From Petrosia ficiformis (taxonomy: Eukaryota > Porifera > Demospongiae > Haplosclerida > Petrosiidae): a stretch of DNA of 64,000 nt. The notes beneath the pieces are model-generated. The model did no database searches. It had not been told where the DNA came from and worked only from the letters and a program-made list of their open reading frames with translations. Both the position numbers and the translations under genes were made by a program. The first letter of the stretch is position 1, and each line of letters starts with the position of its first letter. The stretch is taken from positions 6,425,507-6,489,506 of the forward strand of contig OX345642.1 of the NCBI GenBank assembly GCA_947044365.1, written 5' to 3'. Shown here piece by piece: positions 26,225 to 38,400 of the stretch.

Positions 26225-26385
26225 GTGGCTTGAGAGCATTGAACGCAAAACTAATTATACTTTTATAGATCAGCTAATCCAGTATGCTATATATAAACAA
26301 ATATTGAGAGTATAGACCTACACTAAATAGTGAGCATTTAAAAGTAAGCATTAAGGTTTAGGGTGTAGGGTTTAGGGTTAATTGT
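26225..26385. repeat. Dispersed repeat fragment with telomere-like GGGTTTAGGG text
   Basis: 26225-26310 matches the dispersed element of 5187-5680 in inverse orientation. Then 26352-26380 reads ggtttagggtgtagggttta..., an interstitial telomere-like tract of about four imperfect units. It lies about 100 bases left of the left breakpoint of the large tandem duplication. Confidence 0.6.
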
Positions 26386-26864
26386 TCAAATTATCAGAAT
26401 CCATCATATCTGCTTTTTCCAGAGCCTGTAACAGTTTATTGTATTGTCAATTCAAGCTGCTAAGCAAGAACCTTGAATAATCAAAACAGGTTTGGAATAA
26501 ATGCAACACTCAGAAACAAAGATAGGTGACAAAGAAAGATTTACATACAGAAATTTATAGTTCCAACTGACAAAGAAAGCGGTAAGGAAAGGTTTACTTA
26601 TAAATTATGAATTATGTAGTGTTGTCCTACAAGAAATGTTTCACATATGTACATCAAGTCACATGTCTAGTCACTATGATCAGTCTGTACTGCACTCCTC
26701 TTAAGGTTGTAAGCCTAGGTTACGTACAGGTATACTAGAATTGAATAGCATTATTACTTTATTATCATGACATAAAAATGTTCTCACTATTAATAACAAA
26801 CATAATTAATAATAGTGGCCTAATGATAATACGAAACTATGAGTTGTTTAATTTTATTCCTTTA

Positions 26865-28694
26865 CTATACTGGAGTCACATTGAATCCAATGTTCGGTGC
26901 AGTATCCAAACGTGTTGCTGGTAGTGTAGGTTGAACCATGGGAGGAGCAAACTGAACATACCATCGCTTATGTTGGATGTAACGTGGTGTAGCGGGGTTA
27001 ACAATATTAAAGATGTTTGACGGATCTTTAGCTAAGGATGAACCACCAGTAACCTAAGGATAATTCAACACAACTAATAATAATTATCATTATAATAATT
27101 ATAATGTTTTGGTATACACAGCTTATAAGAGTTGCAAAGTGATGCTCACGCATGAGCTCCTGGGTATAGACAGTATATATACACTTAATTAAATATGCAT
27201 GTTTCAGAACATCTTTCATCAGCACTTGTGAAATTCATTTTATAAGCAATGTATTGCTTATGCAAGATCACATTTTGGAAAGTTAAAATTCAACTGATAT
27301 GAAAACTAGCTTTTTCATTGCTATAATTATATATATACATGTGATATCATAATAATTACCCTCGCCGCGTAGCGTAGGCGGAAGGGTACGGTAATCGTTT
27401 TGTCTGTGTGTCTGTGTTTCTGTGTGTGTGTGTGTTAGCAATTTTTCTTGAAAAATAAAAACATTGACATTTCAAAAGGGGTACTGATAGACTTCAAATT
27501 ATACAAGAAAAAAAAATAACGTAGGAATTCTTCTTAAACCTTTTGGTTCTAAAGTTATGACAATTTTTATAACTCACAGTTATTGTTTCACCACTTTAAG
27601 ATGAAACGAGGGCAATAACGAGAGAAAATGTGGACACACGAAACACAAGTGGTCCTCTTGCATGGCTGTCGCTAGCCAAGAAACGCTTCAAACCCAAAAC
27701 AATCGATGTTATGGTTGCTACTACATCACCATTGATGGAGAGAGCTACCTAGCTCCGGCTCCACCTACAGGTATGACGTACGTACGTACGTACGTACGTC
27801 CATGCAGCGTCATGTACTAAACACGTGATCCAGGTGATTCAATACGTTTTCACACGTTGGAGGTAGACTTGAGAACGTCTTCGAAGGAAAACAGAGAATA
27901 AGATGTAAGATATATATATATATATATATATTAGTTTTTTTCATTACTTCTATTCTTCTGTGTGTATTACACATAGATATCAAGAACCTCAGCTCTAATA
28001 TATAACTTTAATAGCAACATAATATCTATTATGATGTACACATTATACAATATTATCACATCTACTTTCGATAAACATAATTATTTACAATTACTTACAA
28101 TTATTTACGTTTAAAGTTTAAACTTCATACATCACACGTTACTACTTAACCACGTAGGCGAGGGTCCCGTCCCGACGGCGCTCGTTATTATATTAACTTT
28201 CTGTTACAGTATTTGCAATTCTGAATAAAACTTACCAGTCCAACATTTCCAGCTGTCCTAAGATTATTAAAATGCCAAAAAGTACGGGGACGCCGTGAAA
28301 AGGTGTAGAAAACACCACCAGATCCATCATAATACACATACCTCCAGATAACTACATGAAACAACAGTGTTATGGAAACAGTGTTATAAACATTACTAGT
28401 TTATCTCACTCCTTTCACGAGTACGAACGCTTGCAATAAGTGGTGTGAAACAATTGCTATCGTCATGTCCAAGAAAATTTTCTTTATCGTCTCCAGTTGA
28501 TTGTAGATTATAATCAGCGTGCAATGGTTCATCCTTTCTTACGAAAAGTTCCATTAGGTTATCTTTTACTTTCCTTAACTGAAATTAAAGTATTACCAAA
28601 AACATTATTTTAAAAAATTCTAACTTACAAATGTCTCTTCATCCAACTCTGCATCCAACAGTTCATCCAACAGTTCATCCAACACTTTATCCAT
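26865..28694 (-). CDS. Unknown tandem family, copy G (179 aa)
   Basis: Exons 28694-28629, 28578-28410, 28351-28236 and 27053-26865 (TAG), total 540 bases, phases 0/1/0. Exon 1 is acidic and repetitive (MDKVLDELLDELLDAELDEE, then TF), with a 12-base unit duplicated relative to copy H. Exon 2 has LRKVKDNLMELFVRKDEP and CFTPLIASVRTRER. Exon 3 has IWRYVYYDGSGGVFY and FWHFNNLRTAGNVGL. Exon 4 has DPSNIFNIVNPATPRYIQ, WYVQFAP and ends GFNVTPV. Exons 2-4 are closer to copy C than to copy H, although G and H occupy equivalent places in the big duplication. The last intron is about 1.2 kb because elements were inserted at 27356-28190. Confidence 0.85.
27356..28190. mobile_element. Inserted element in last intron of copy G
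   Basis: It starts taccctcgccgcgtagcgta and ends near 28150-28190 with aaccacgtaggcgagggtcc, so the ends are inverted versions of each other (ccctcgcc/ggcgaggg). It contains a gt-rich tract (27400-27440), an (ACGT)n run (27776-27799) and a TA run (27911-27933). The equivalent introns of copies C and H lack it. No protein-coding content recognised. Confidence 0.55.
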
Positions 28695-29015
28695 GATGAT
28701 CGCGATGTAGGGAGCGAGTCTGGTTTTGGGGTGTGTCGTCGATTATCCACTGCTGCTCATTACATTCCTGCATAGTCTCGTTCCCAGACTGGGAACGAGA
28801 CTAATTCCTGCAGTGTCAAGATCTATTTCGGTGTCAATAGCTTCTGAGGGAGGAGAGGGCATCAAAGTATTTATCAAAATCTTTTAAACATAATACAAGA
28901 AAGGTGTGTGACTTTTGTAATAATGCTATACCATGTAATGTGATGTTAATTAATTACTGAGTTGCTGTTGATACTCATGGAGCCAGACCCTTCCTTCATA
29001 GTAGGTTGGGTCTGG

Positions 29016-29090
29016 CTAGTCTCGCGTAGCCAGCCCCCCCCCCCCCCCCCCCCCCCACTCTGACGAAGGGAGAGTGGGAGGGGCTGGCTC
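29016..29090. mobile_element. AGTCTCG foldback with poly-C arm
   Basis: Arms ctagtctcgcgtagccagcc and ggggctggctcctagtctcg around about 25 C and agtg-type text. It belongs to the same hairpin group as 15111 and 36424. Confidence 0.65.
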
Positions 29091-29091
29091 C

Positions 29092-29506
29092 TAGTCTCGC
29101 AAGCCAGACTCTCTGTTCCTTGAAAGCAAAGTTATCATTAAGCAAATTATTATTGGGTGTGGCTATAGTGGGCGGGGATACGTGACTAGTCTGGTGAAAT
29201 GCTTACAAGTCATCGGTAAGTTGGTATACCAAAACGTATACTATTACTATTCATGATATTCATAACTCACGGTCACAGGTCTATAGGCTTCATTGACCAT
29301 GAGTGAAATAATTGCAGGCTTCGTTGACCGCGAGTTATGAATATCATGAATAGTAATAGTATACGTTTTGGCATACCAACTTACCGATGACTTGTAAGTA
29401 TTTCACCAGACTCTCTTTCCGTCACGTATCTCCGCCCACTATAGCCACACCCAATAATAATTTGCTTAATAAGCTTTCAAGTAACAGAGTCTGGCTTGCG
29501 AGACTA
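29092..29506. mobile_element. Long foldback element, about 415 bp
   Basis: The left arm (29092-29280: tagtctcgcaagccagactc ... attcatgatattcataactc) and right arm (29330-29506: gagttatgaatatcatgaat ... gagtctggcttgcgagacta) are inverted copies of each other over about 180 bases, with a 50-base loop. The ends are AGTCTCGC/GCGAGACT. Non-coding. Confidence 0.8.
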
Positions 29507-30409
29507 GCTGGCTCCATGGAGACTAAGTAATAGTAACAATTGGTAGACTTTAATTAAACAAACATTTGAATTATTTTAAAATAAAGATGACTGGTAGCCA
29601 GATACGTAAATTTTATACCACTTTGAAACAAAAACAGCTTGGACCAACAAACAAAATAATAAAATTAATACATTATATCAAATGTTTAATTCTCTCCTCC
29701 TCTCCCATTTCCATTCACACCATTCATGCCTTCAGGCTGAATACCAGTGCAAGAAACTGTTCATACGATATCCTTATCCATCCATTTCTATTAGTGTCAT
29801 ATGCTTTGAAAGAGTTAGTTAGACTCTAGAATTAAGAAAGAGAATAATATTAATTAAATATGTGACCGTGCTCATTAATTTAACAAATGCTTACTTTCAA
29901 ATGTTTGTCATTTAGTATGACAAGACAATTAAATTGTGTATCTACTATCTAGTCAGGGGTGTGGAAACATTGAGCCAACTGCCGGACATTTTGGCCTATT
30001 TTCGCCACTCTTGTCCTGCTCCCCATTTACTTTGTATACAGCTCAGTTTCAATTTACAGAACATACACTAGATTTATCGGACAATGTCTTGCATGACTGG
30101 GTGTTTCTACACCACTGTATCTAGGTGTGACAATACTTGCTCTTCCTGGATGCCAAATTTAACTGCCTTTCCTACTTAAACAGAGAAATAGTGAAAACGT
30201 AAGTGTTTTCAAAATTTATTGTTTCTTTATTCTTATAGGCCTAGTGCTGATGTTGTAGCAGTGATTCTACTCTGTTAGAAGCAGTGCTTCCTTAGTGATA
30301 GACTTGATCAGTTGTGTTTCAATGCACTTTTTTATCACACATCTTCTGAAAGTTATAAAACGGTAATCATGACTATTAAAACCACCATAACCTTAAAATC
30401 AAAATGTTT

Positions 30410-30950
30410 TAGAAAAAGCCTTTTATTATTATTTTAACCTTTTTATGATTTGAACTTTGAACTCTGCTAGTAGCTCCTTTAAAGTGCCAATGTTGTTAGT
30501 TTTCCAGGAAAGACATACATACTCACAAAAGGATTAAAGTAACCCTCCATTCCACATATGTGGGTGAGCGTTAATTACTAACAACTTCTGATGGTCTGAG
30601 TATGTATCATTTTCTAAAGACAGAAGTTGAGGTAATGCTTACAGTATAACTGTGAAAAGTGAGTTACAAGATCAGAGTATGAGGCGTGACAGGACTGAGT
30701 GAGTGTACTCAGAGGCTGAACTTAAAATTTTAATGATAATATATCATTTTCCAAGATAAGGAGACTTCAACAGAGTTTGGGGTGTGATAGTAATAATGCT
30801 AATAGAAGAATGAGGTAATGTTTACATGTGAAAAGTGGGTGAAAGATCACAACATGGGGTGTGACAGGACTGAGTGAGTGTACTCAAAGGCTGAACTTAA
30901 AAGTGTATAGATAAGGAAATGTTTACAATGAAAAGTGGATGATACTAAAG
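30410..30950. repeat. Dispersed repeat in last intron of the truncated PDCD6 copy
   Basis: Inverse-orientation copy of 3050-3720, duplicated at 39640-40180 with unit 2. Contains several motifs of the gataaggaaatgtttacaat type. Confidence 0.7.
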
Positions 30951-31599
30951 TCCATCCAAGCTGAGTTGATCCCCGGAAGTAGTGAGAGGAGTGTGTACAG
31001 TAGATCAGTATCTCCAGAATTATAACAGTTATTGAAATAATTCAAATTCCACGAGATGCGCACCTGTGGGAGGAACTCAGTGATACCAAAAATGTCAAGA
31101 TTGGTCTAAATAAACGAAAGTTAATTTGAATTTTCTGAGGATATTCTCAGGTTGAACAGACTTTAGTATCCAAACAGAAAAGCATAATGGCTCAAGAATA
31201 AGAGTTACAGTATTTTCAACTGCATTTTTTTTGTATGAGTTCTAGCTAAAGAGTGGAAGAACTGCTCTATGCAATGTCATTTCCCTTTGATGTAATCGGA
31301 ATTAAATCATGTTGATTTTTGTGTCAGCACCACTCTGATGAAGTGTGGCTAGCTAAAAACTGCTTTATATATATTTCCACGTGATCATATCATTTTCAAG
31401 TGTGAAGATATTGTGAAAAGTAGGTGAGAGGATCACAGTATGGGATGTGACAAGACCAGGCTTGGCGTGAAATACATTAGTATTTGAAATTAATTACATT
31501 TGTACTTCTTTTCTCAATACTCTAAAGATTGATTTCCAATATAATTGGCTATATATGTTTCATAGAAATTTCATTGTTCCATTTGTTGCTAAACATGAG

Positions 31600-32095
31600 T
31601 GGCTAATACAAGTAAAATTATGTTAGTGAACTATGTTACCTAGAGTACATACCTCTTGATATTCATTTACAGTACATTGGAATATTTATATGTATTATTA
31701 ATTAATGTAGTATAAGGTATATATGCTCAGTATGAAGAATGTAATCACAGTTTCCTCCAGTAGTAAATTATTCAGCTATGTCATTAGACAAACTCACAGA
31801 ACAATCAATTGGGGAGCTATTTGTGGTGTGGGAGCATTGAATTACATCGACACAAAACTATGTCTATAATCAATTATAATTTTAAAGATCAGCTAATCCA
31901 GTACTATGAACAAATATGGCACACCATTGGCCAAAAGAGCTTCTTATTTTACACTGCACAGTTCTCACTTTGGGTTAGATGGCGCAGGTAATTATGATTA
32001 TATTGTCACTAACAGCATATAACTCTTTTTGTTAATTGGCTCAAGATGTATTCCCAATGGCACACACACTAATCATTGTTGAGCCAATTTGACCC
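31600..32095. repeat. Composite dispersed repeat (inverted copies of 5.2-kb and 6.5-kb elements)
   Basis: 31605-31760 matches 5187-5680 inverted, and 31915-32095 matches 6538-6745 inverted. Both are in the same relative arrangement at 40845-41340, so the 5.2- and 6.5-kb pieces are probably halves of one element. Confidence 0.65.
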
Positions 32096-32284
32096 GTGCT
32101 TCAAAACTTATCAAAAACTCTGATATTCACACACTTAGAACACAGAGGAAAAACATATACGTATTATATATGCATGACACTGTTATATATGTATGACACT
32201 GTTTTAAATGATAAAACTGGTTAAAATAACGAGTATAATGAATCGAAGAACTTATGTTTAATGTGACACAAACATAATGAATTA

Positions 32285-32491
<207 letters not shown>

Positions 32492-32532
32492 TTAAAATGT
32501 GAATGATGGGAATTTATCATTGTATTGTAGTA

Positions 32533-32825
32533 TATTGTCCATCCATCCATCTCTCCATTTGTCCGTCCATCCATCCATCCATCCACCCATCCATCTGTCC
32601 ACCCAACCACCCAACCACACACCCACCCACCCATCCACATCCATTCATCTATCCATTCATCCATCCATCCATATCCATCCATCCATATCCATCCATCCAT
32701 CCACTCATCTGTCAGTCCATCCATTTGTCCATCTGACCATCCATCCATCCATCCACCCAACCACCCATCCATCCATCCACTCATCCATCAGTCCATCCAA
32801 CTGTCCATCTGTCCAACCTTCCATG
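32533..32825. repeat. (CCAT)n microsatellite, long allele of unit 1
   Basis: About 290 bases of atcc/ccat repeats with accc interruptions, immediately upstream (gene sense) of exon 32475-32366. The counterpart in unit 2 (41753-41858) is only about 105 bases. Confidence 0.95.
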
Positions 32826-34235
32826 CCTTCCTGTACAGTGCTTAAAGTAAGCATTCAACTAAAATTGTTATTTTTCAAATGATCCTAAAGGTATATATTA
32901 CCCAATTTGTGAAAATCACACTTGTGGCACATAATAATCTGAAAAAACCCACTTATTTTGAATACACATTATTCGGCCATTTTATATAAGAAGCTGACTG
33001 AATTATGTATCTTTGAGGTAGTCTTCCTGGATACCTAATTCCTCTTTAAATAGTGTGTGATTGAAGGTAAGAGTTTGTTCAAAATTGCTATGCTCCACAC
33101 CAGGGCATTGGAATGGAAATATTAGAATTGAAATGATTCTGGAATGTTCCACTTTTAGCGTGAATTGGGGTTGAATTATGACCTGGTAACTGATGCTATT
33201 GAGAATTGAAATGCACTTTGGGTATAATTCCAAAGCAATTCCATGGAAAAGGACCTCCCTCTTATTTGGCTTAATTTAATGAGGGGTGTGTTATCTTCCT
33301 GACAACATTGACCAGTGAAGTATTACTTATTAATGTCCCTTGAATGTTAAATTCAATTTTTGTTAAAATTCTTCTCTAATGTGGGTGGAGTTGAATAGAA
33401 TTGTAGGGAAATCACAACACCTGCTGGAATCTGAGTTCTGATGGAATGGAATTGGAATGTCCTTAAATTACAATTTACTGAAATTGAATTGAAGCATCTG
33501 TAACGTGAATCTGAATTGAATCATTGGCTTCAATTCCAATGCCCTGCAGTCCACAATAGTGCTAATCAAACTACAGTGTACATGTATAACTAAATTATAG
33601 GACTATTTTAATAACTAAAAAAATGAAAATTGGCCAATAATGAGCACTTTTAGTTAGTTAACTAAAACTAAAACCCTTTTAGTAAGCCTAATATTACTTT
33701 AGTAACTATAACTATAACTAACATTTTGAGAAATAACTATAACTAAAAGTGGTCAGTATTGTCATACTAAAACAACACTGTATGGTTTTCATAAATTGGG
33801 TCACATATATCTTTAAAGAGGTTACCAAAGCTAGTAAGAGCAGTCTTTAGTTCTTGTTGATCAATACTGCCAGAGTTATCACGATCATAACTACGAAATG
33901 TGGTCTGCCAGTCCTGTATGTATTTCCATAAGGCACCAAATTCTTGGAAGTTTATGGTACCAGTTTGATCTCTATCAAACATTCCTGGAATAATAGATGA
34001 ATAGATAAAAGATATACGACAATGATTGCTTCATACATGATAATAATGACCACTCTATTGGCTTTTATGGGTAAAGTCTGTTTACATTCATGATGACCTC
34101 AAATTTGGAAGTAATGACTTTATATGTATTATAGTGATAGTTTAATGTCATAAGCTTAATACATGAATATACTGTAACTCATAATGGATTGAAATTTGAC
34201 ATACATAAAAATCATGAAAAGTGCAAAACCATTAG

Positions 34236-34572
34236 TCTAGTACCCTGGATTTGTAAGCCAGTCTATGAATTTGTAACCCAGTCTAGTACCCTGGATTTGT
34301 AAACAAACAGTCTAGGACCCTGGATTTGTAAGCCATCAGTCTAGGACTCTGGATTTGTAAGCCATCAGTCTAGGACCTTGGATTTGTAAGCCATCAGTCT
34401 AGGACCCTGGATTTGTAAGCCATTAGTCTAGGACCCTGGATTTGTAAGCCATCAGTCTAGGACCCTGGATTTGTAAGCCATCAGTCTAGGACCCTGGATT
34501 GTAAGCCATCAGTCTACTGGATTTGTAAGCCATCAGTCTAGGACCCTGGATTTGTAAGCCATCAGTCTATCA
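34236..34572. repeat. 29-bp minisatellite (agtctaggaccctggatttg...)
   Basis: About 12 tandem copies of a 29-base unit, ending taagccatc. The equivalent site in unit 2 (43270-43320) has only one to two copies, so the array changed length after the duplication. Confidence 0.9.
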
Positions 34573-35529
34573 GTCAGTATATTCTACTACAAAGCATCTT
34601 TAGATGGACAGACTGAGATTTATTTGTGTAAAGTATGAAATGATACTTACCAATCATGAGCCTGACAGTTTCTGGATTAAATGGTGTCCATGTACCTATG
34701 GGAGAAATGTAAAGCTCAATAAATGAGAAGTACCTATTGTAAAATTTAATATAAAACAATTGAATTTTTAATAAAATGTACATACATGTATACATGTTAA
34801 ATATACCTAACCACATCAAATGGTTGCCATGGTAAATATAGTATAAGGGCAGTGTTAAAATCCAGACTTGAAAACAGCTTCTATCACGTGAATGAAATAA
34901 ATGGGTGGGGCTAGAAATTGCCAGTCATGGCAGAAAGCTTAGAGCCAGCTCAAAGTTGTAGCAGTCAATACTTCAATTCATCATTTCATAGTTCATTTCA
35001 AGCCATGATTCGACAGCGATAGGCTTCAAGCAAGATGAGCTGTGTTTCAGTGAACTCTTTTGCTACCAGACGTCATCTGAAAGTTGTTAAATGGCAACCG
35101 TGATTTACAAAAATTGTCATAACTTTAAAACAGAAAGGTTTTAGCAAATGCCTATTGTTACCTTTGATCCTTGTATAATTTGACATCTGCTGTTCATAGG
35201 TTCACTGGAATTTTGCCGACAGACAGACAGACAGACAAAACGATTACAATAACCCTCCACTCCGCCTACGCGGCCAAGGGTTAATGATGGTAGTATAGCA
35301 TGCATATTATACATATATATAATCTGTGTACGTACATGTATATGAATATATACATGTACATTGTACATATGATATATGTATATACATGTACATGTATAAT
35401 AAATATGTATAATTATGAATATTACATGTAGATTTACATATACATGTAAGCACATGTACATGCATATGAGCAAGCATTATGTACATGTATATGTACATTT
35501 CTATATGTACATGTATAAGTATATGTATG

Positions 35530-36067
35530 TATCAGTGAGGAAACTGACAGTTAAGGTAGCTTTTACATCCAAACAGTCTGAAGATATCACTCTCCAAACT
35601 AACACTTCCCATGCGAAAATAGGAGTAGTATATGTGATACATTGTGAGTATGGAGGAACATACATAAGAGAAACTGGACAAACTTTAAAAATCATAATGA
35701 CAAAACACAAAAGAGCCATCATGTTAACAATACAGGACATAATATCAAATGGGAGTCTTGGTTTTAGAAGACTATTTACAAAGCTGACTAAAAGAAGCCA
35801 TCCTTATTCATAATACTCCCAATATCATCAACACAGATCCTGGAATACACTTAAACCCTACATGGTCTTCATTCTTACGGGATAGTGCCTCCCACAACCA
35901 CCATGCCAAACTGTCTATGCCAGTGCCATGCTAAGGCTATACATACCTAAATAATTAGGCTTTCCGTTTTCATACTGATGAAGACCTTCGGGTCAAACGT
36001 CTATTATTAATTTAATAATAATCATTATACTACCATGTTCTTTAATGCTCAATAAACTTTCTTTTTA
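35530..36067 (+). mobile_element. Penelope-like element 3' relic with GIY-YIG fragment (unit 1)
   Basis: The + strand reads KIGVVYVIHCEYGGTYIRET, then GQTLKIIMTKHKRAI. This is the GIY-YIG endonuclease pattern found at the C-terminus of Penelope-like retroelements. The copy then lacks a segment present in unit 2 and shifts frame. It continues to a tail with ctgatgaagaccttcgggtc (35975) that resembles a hammerhead-ribozyme core. It ends near an A-rich stretch at 36067. Dead copy inside intron 2 of the truncated PDCD6. Confidence 0.65.
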
Positions 36068-36423
36068 AAAAAAATATAAATATGTATTATAATATGTGCT
36101 GACCATTTGAAAGTGCTGATTGTAGCTCATCAGAACTGATGGCTCCACTCTTGTCTTTATCAACTCTAAAATAATTTAGAAGAGAAACACAGACTTGATA
36201 TAAAATTAAAGAGACCTTTTCCTGTAAACCCAGTTGGCCATTTTGTAGCCAATAAATATTCAGGACTCTTAGACACAAAGCCTTTCTTTACAATATGACA
36301 CAGTACCAAGTGATTAGCACTTAATGAAAAGATGGGTTCAAAAGATACATGTACTCACCATCTCGAGCATCCCTCAATCCTAGGATGTAGAGTATAAATC
36401 AAGCTATATACAACTACTTGTAG

Positions 36424-36509
36424 TTTCGCGTAGCCAGCCCATCCCTCTTCCGCTCGTACGTACGTACGTAGAGCGGAAGAGGGATAGGCTGGCTACGCGA
36501 GACTAACCT
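36424..36509. mobile_element. AGTCTCG foldback element, unit 1 only
   Basis: Arms tttcgcgtagccagcccatc and gataggctggctacgcgaga, loop with (CGTA)n. The flanks ctacttgt / ctacttgt are an apparent 8-base target duplication. Absent from the matching place in unit 2 (about 45003), so it was inserted after the duplication. Confidence 0.75.
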
Positions 36510-37002
36510 ACTTGTTGTACGTGCATAAATAATGAGATGGCAAAATCCAAAGAGCTTACCCTTTCAGTACGAATAATCAAAACAGGTCTGGAATAAATGC
36601 AACACTCAGAAATTCAACCTTTATGGTAGTGCATAAAATAAATATAAATTTCACAACATAGATAAGCAACAATGAAAGATTTACATGGAGAAATTTATAT
36701 TTCCATCCGACAAAGAAAGCGGTGAGGAAAGGTTTACTTACATATAGATTATACCATTATACTACTTCAGGTTTAAATAATTAATTATGTAGTATTGTCC
36801 ATGTACACCAAGTCACATATCCAGTCACTATGATCAGTCTGTATTGCACTCCTCTTAAGGTTGTAAGCCTAGGTACAGGTATACTAGAATTGAATAGCAT
36901 TATTACTTTATTATCATGACATCAAAATGTTCTCACTATTAATAACAAACATAATTAATAATAGTGGCCTAATGATAATATGAAACTATGAGTTGTTTAA
37001 TT

Positions 37003-38400
37003 TTATTCCTGTACTACTCGTACTGGAGTCACATTGAATCCAATGTTGGGTGCAGTCTTTTTTTTTGTTGCTGGTAGTGTAGATTGACTCTTGAAAGGAT
37101 CAAACTGAACATACCATTCCTGATGATGATATGGTAGGATGTTACGTGGTGTTTCAGCGTTAACGATAATAAATTGATTTGATGGATCTTTAGCTAAGCT
37201 TGAACCACCAGTAACCTAAGGATAATAACAGCACAACTATAATAATAATTATCATTATAACAGCTATATGTGTTGGTATACACAGCTATTAAGATTCGCA
37301 AAGCAACGCTCATGACCTCCTGCATGGTATAGACAGTTGCATGTTTTAGATGATATATTTCTTCAGTACTTGTGAAATTAATTTTATAAGCAAATGCACT
37401 ACGTGTGCAAAATCATGTTCTGGAAAGTTAAAACTCAACACTGTAAAAATAGAATTGTTAAAATAACAAATATAGTGGTTAGTACAGTTGCAAGGATTTA
37501 AAAATTAGTTGGTTGTTCAGAATATATACATCTAACACCATAGCAACTTTGGTCTAATTATATTAAAATACGTAAAAAGATATATGTACCTGTTATAATC
37601 AATTATGATGCCTAATATCTCATATTAGATGCACAAGGAAGGTTTGGCAACCTAAAATGACTCAATTAAAAATTAATATTCTACTTTGTACATCTAATAG
37701 ACAGCATAAGGACATTAAGATTACAATTATTTGATTATAGTTACAGTATATCCATAACAACCTACACGACCAATTAAATTACAATTTAAATTATTTCTTG
37801 CAACTGTACTAACCAATAAATTTGTTATTTTAACAATTTTATTTTTGCTGTGAACTGATATGAAAACAAAATCTTTTTTCATTGCTATAATATATACATG
37901 TGATATAATTATATTAACTTTCTGTTACAGTATGTATTTGCAATTCTGAATAAAACTTACCAGTTTAACATTTCCACTTCTCCCAAGATTATTAAAATGC
38001 CAAAACGTGCGGGGACGTTGTTGATACGTGTAGAAAACACCACCAGTGGTTTTATAATACACATACCTCCAGATAACTACATGAAACAACAGTGTTATGG
38101 AAACAGTGTTATAAACATTACTAGTTTATTATTATTTCTCACTCCTTTGACGATTAGGAGAGCTTGCAATAAGTGGTGTGAAATCATTGCTAGCGCCATG
38201 TCCAAGATATTTTTCTTCATCATCTGTTGATTGTAGATTATATTCTTCGTGAATTGGTTTATCCTTTCTTCCATAAAGTTCCATTAGGTTATCTTTTACT
38301 TCCCCTAACTGAAATTAAAGTATTACCAAAAAAATGAATTAAAAAAATTCAAACTTACAAATGTCTCTTCATCCCACTCTGCATCCAACACTTTCTCCAT
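37003..38400 (-). CDS. Unknown tandem family, copy H (178 aa)
   Basis: Exons 38400-38359 (MEKVLDAEWDEETF), 38308-38143, 38076-37961 and 37215-37003 (TAA), total 537 bases, phases 0/1/0. Exon 2 has LGEVKDNLMELYGRKDKP and DFTPLIASSPNRQR. Exon 3 has IWRYVYYKTTGGVFY and RTFWHFNNLGRSGNV. Exon 4 has DPSNQFIIVNAETPRNI, HHQEWYVQFDP, TLPATKKKTAPNIGFNVTP, then RVVQE. The KKK comes from an A-run that would be prone to slippage. It is clearly more diverged from C, D, E and G than those are from one another. Function unknown, no signal or membrane segment. Confidence 0.85.

Larger units (their letters stand above)
28695..29723. other. Intergenic, promoter side of copy G, with foldback elements
   Basis: Contains a perfect small palindrome (28768-28803, agtctcgttcccagactggg...), a poly-C hairpin (29016-29090) and a long foldback (29092-29506). 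No gene seen. Confidence 0.6.

Noticed and set aside
29936..30124. Small frame conserved identically in both duplication units (also at 39155)
   Set aside because: Identity only reflects the recent segmental duplication; it lies in a PDCD6 intron, without codon bias or homology.
35218..35282. CRISPR-like spaced repeats
   Set aside because: Short repeated motifs (gacagacag, tacatgta) are microsatellites in a eukaryotic intron; no regular repeat-spacer structure.
36340..36420. Candidate first exon for the truncated PDCD6 copy
   Set aside because: The same sequence is in intron 1 of the intact copy (about 44930-45005), and joining it to exon 2 would create a stop codon.
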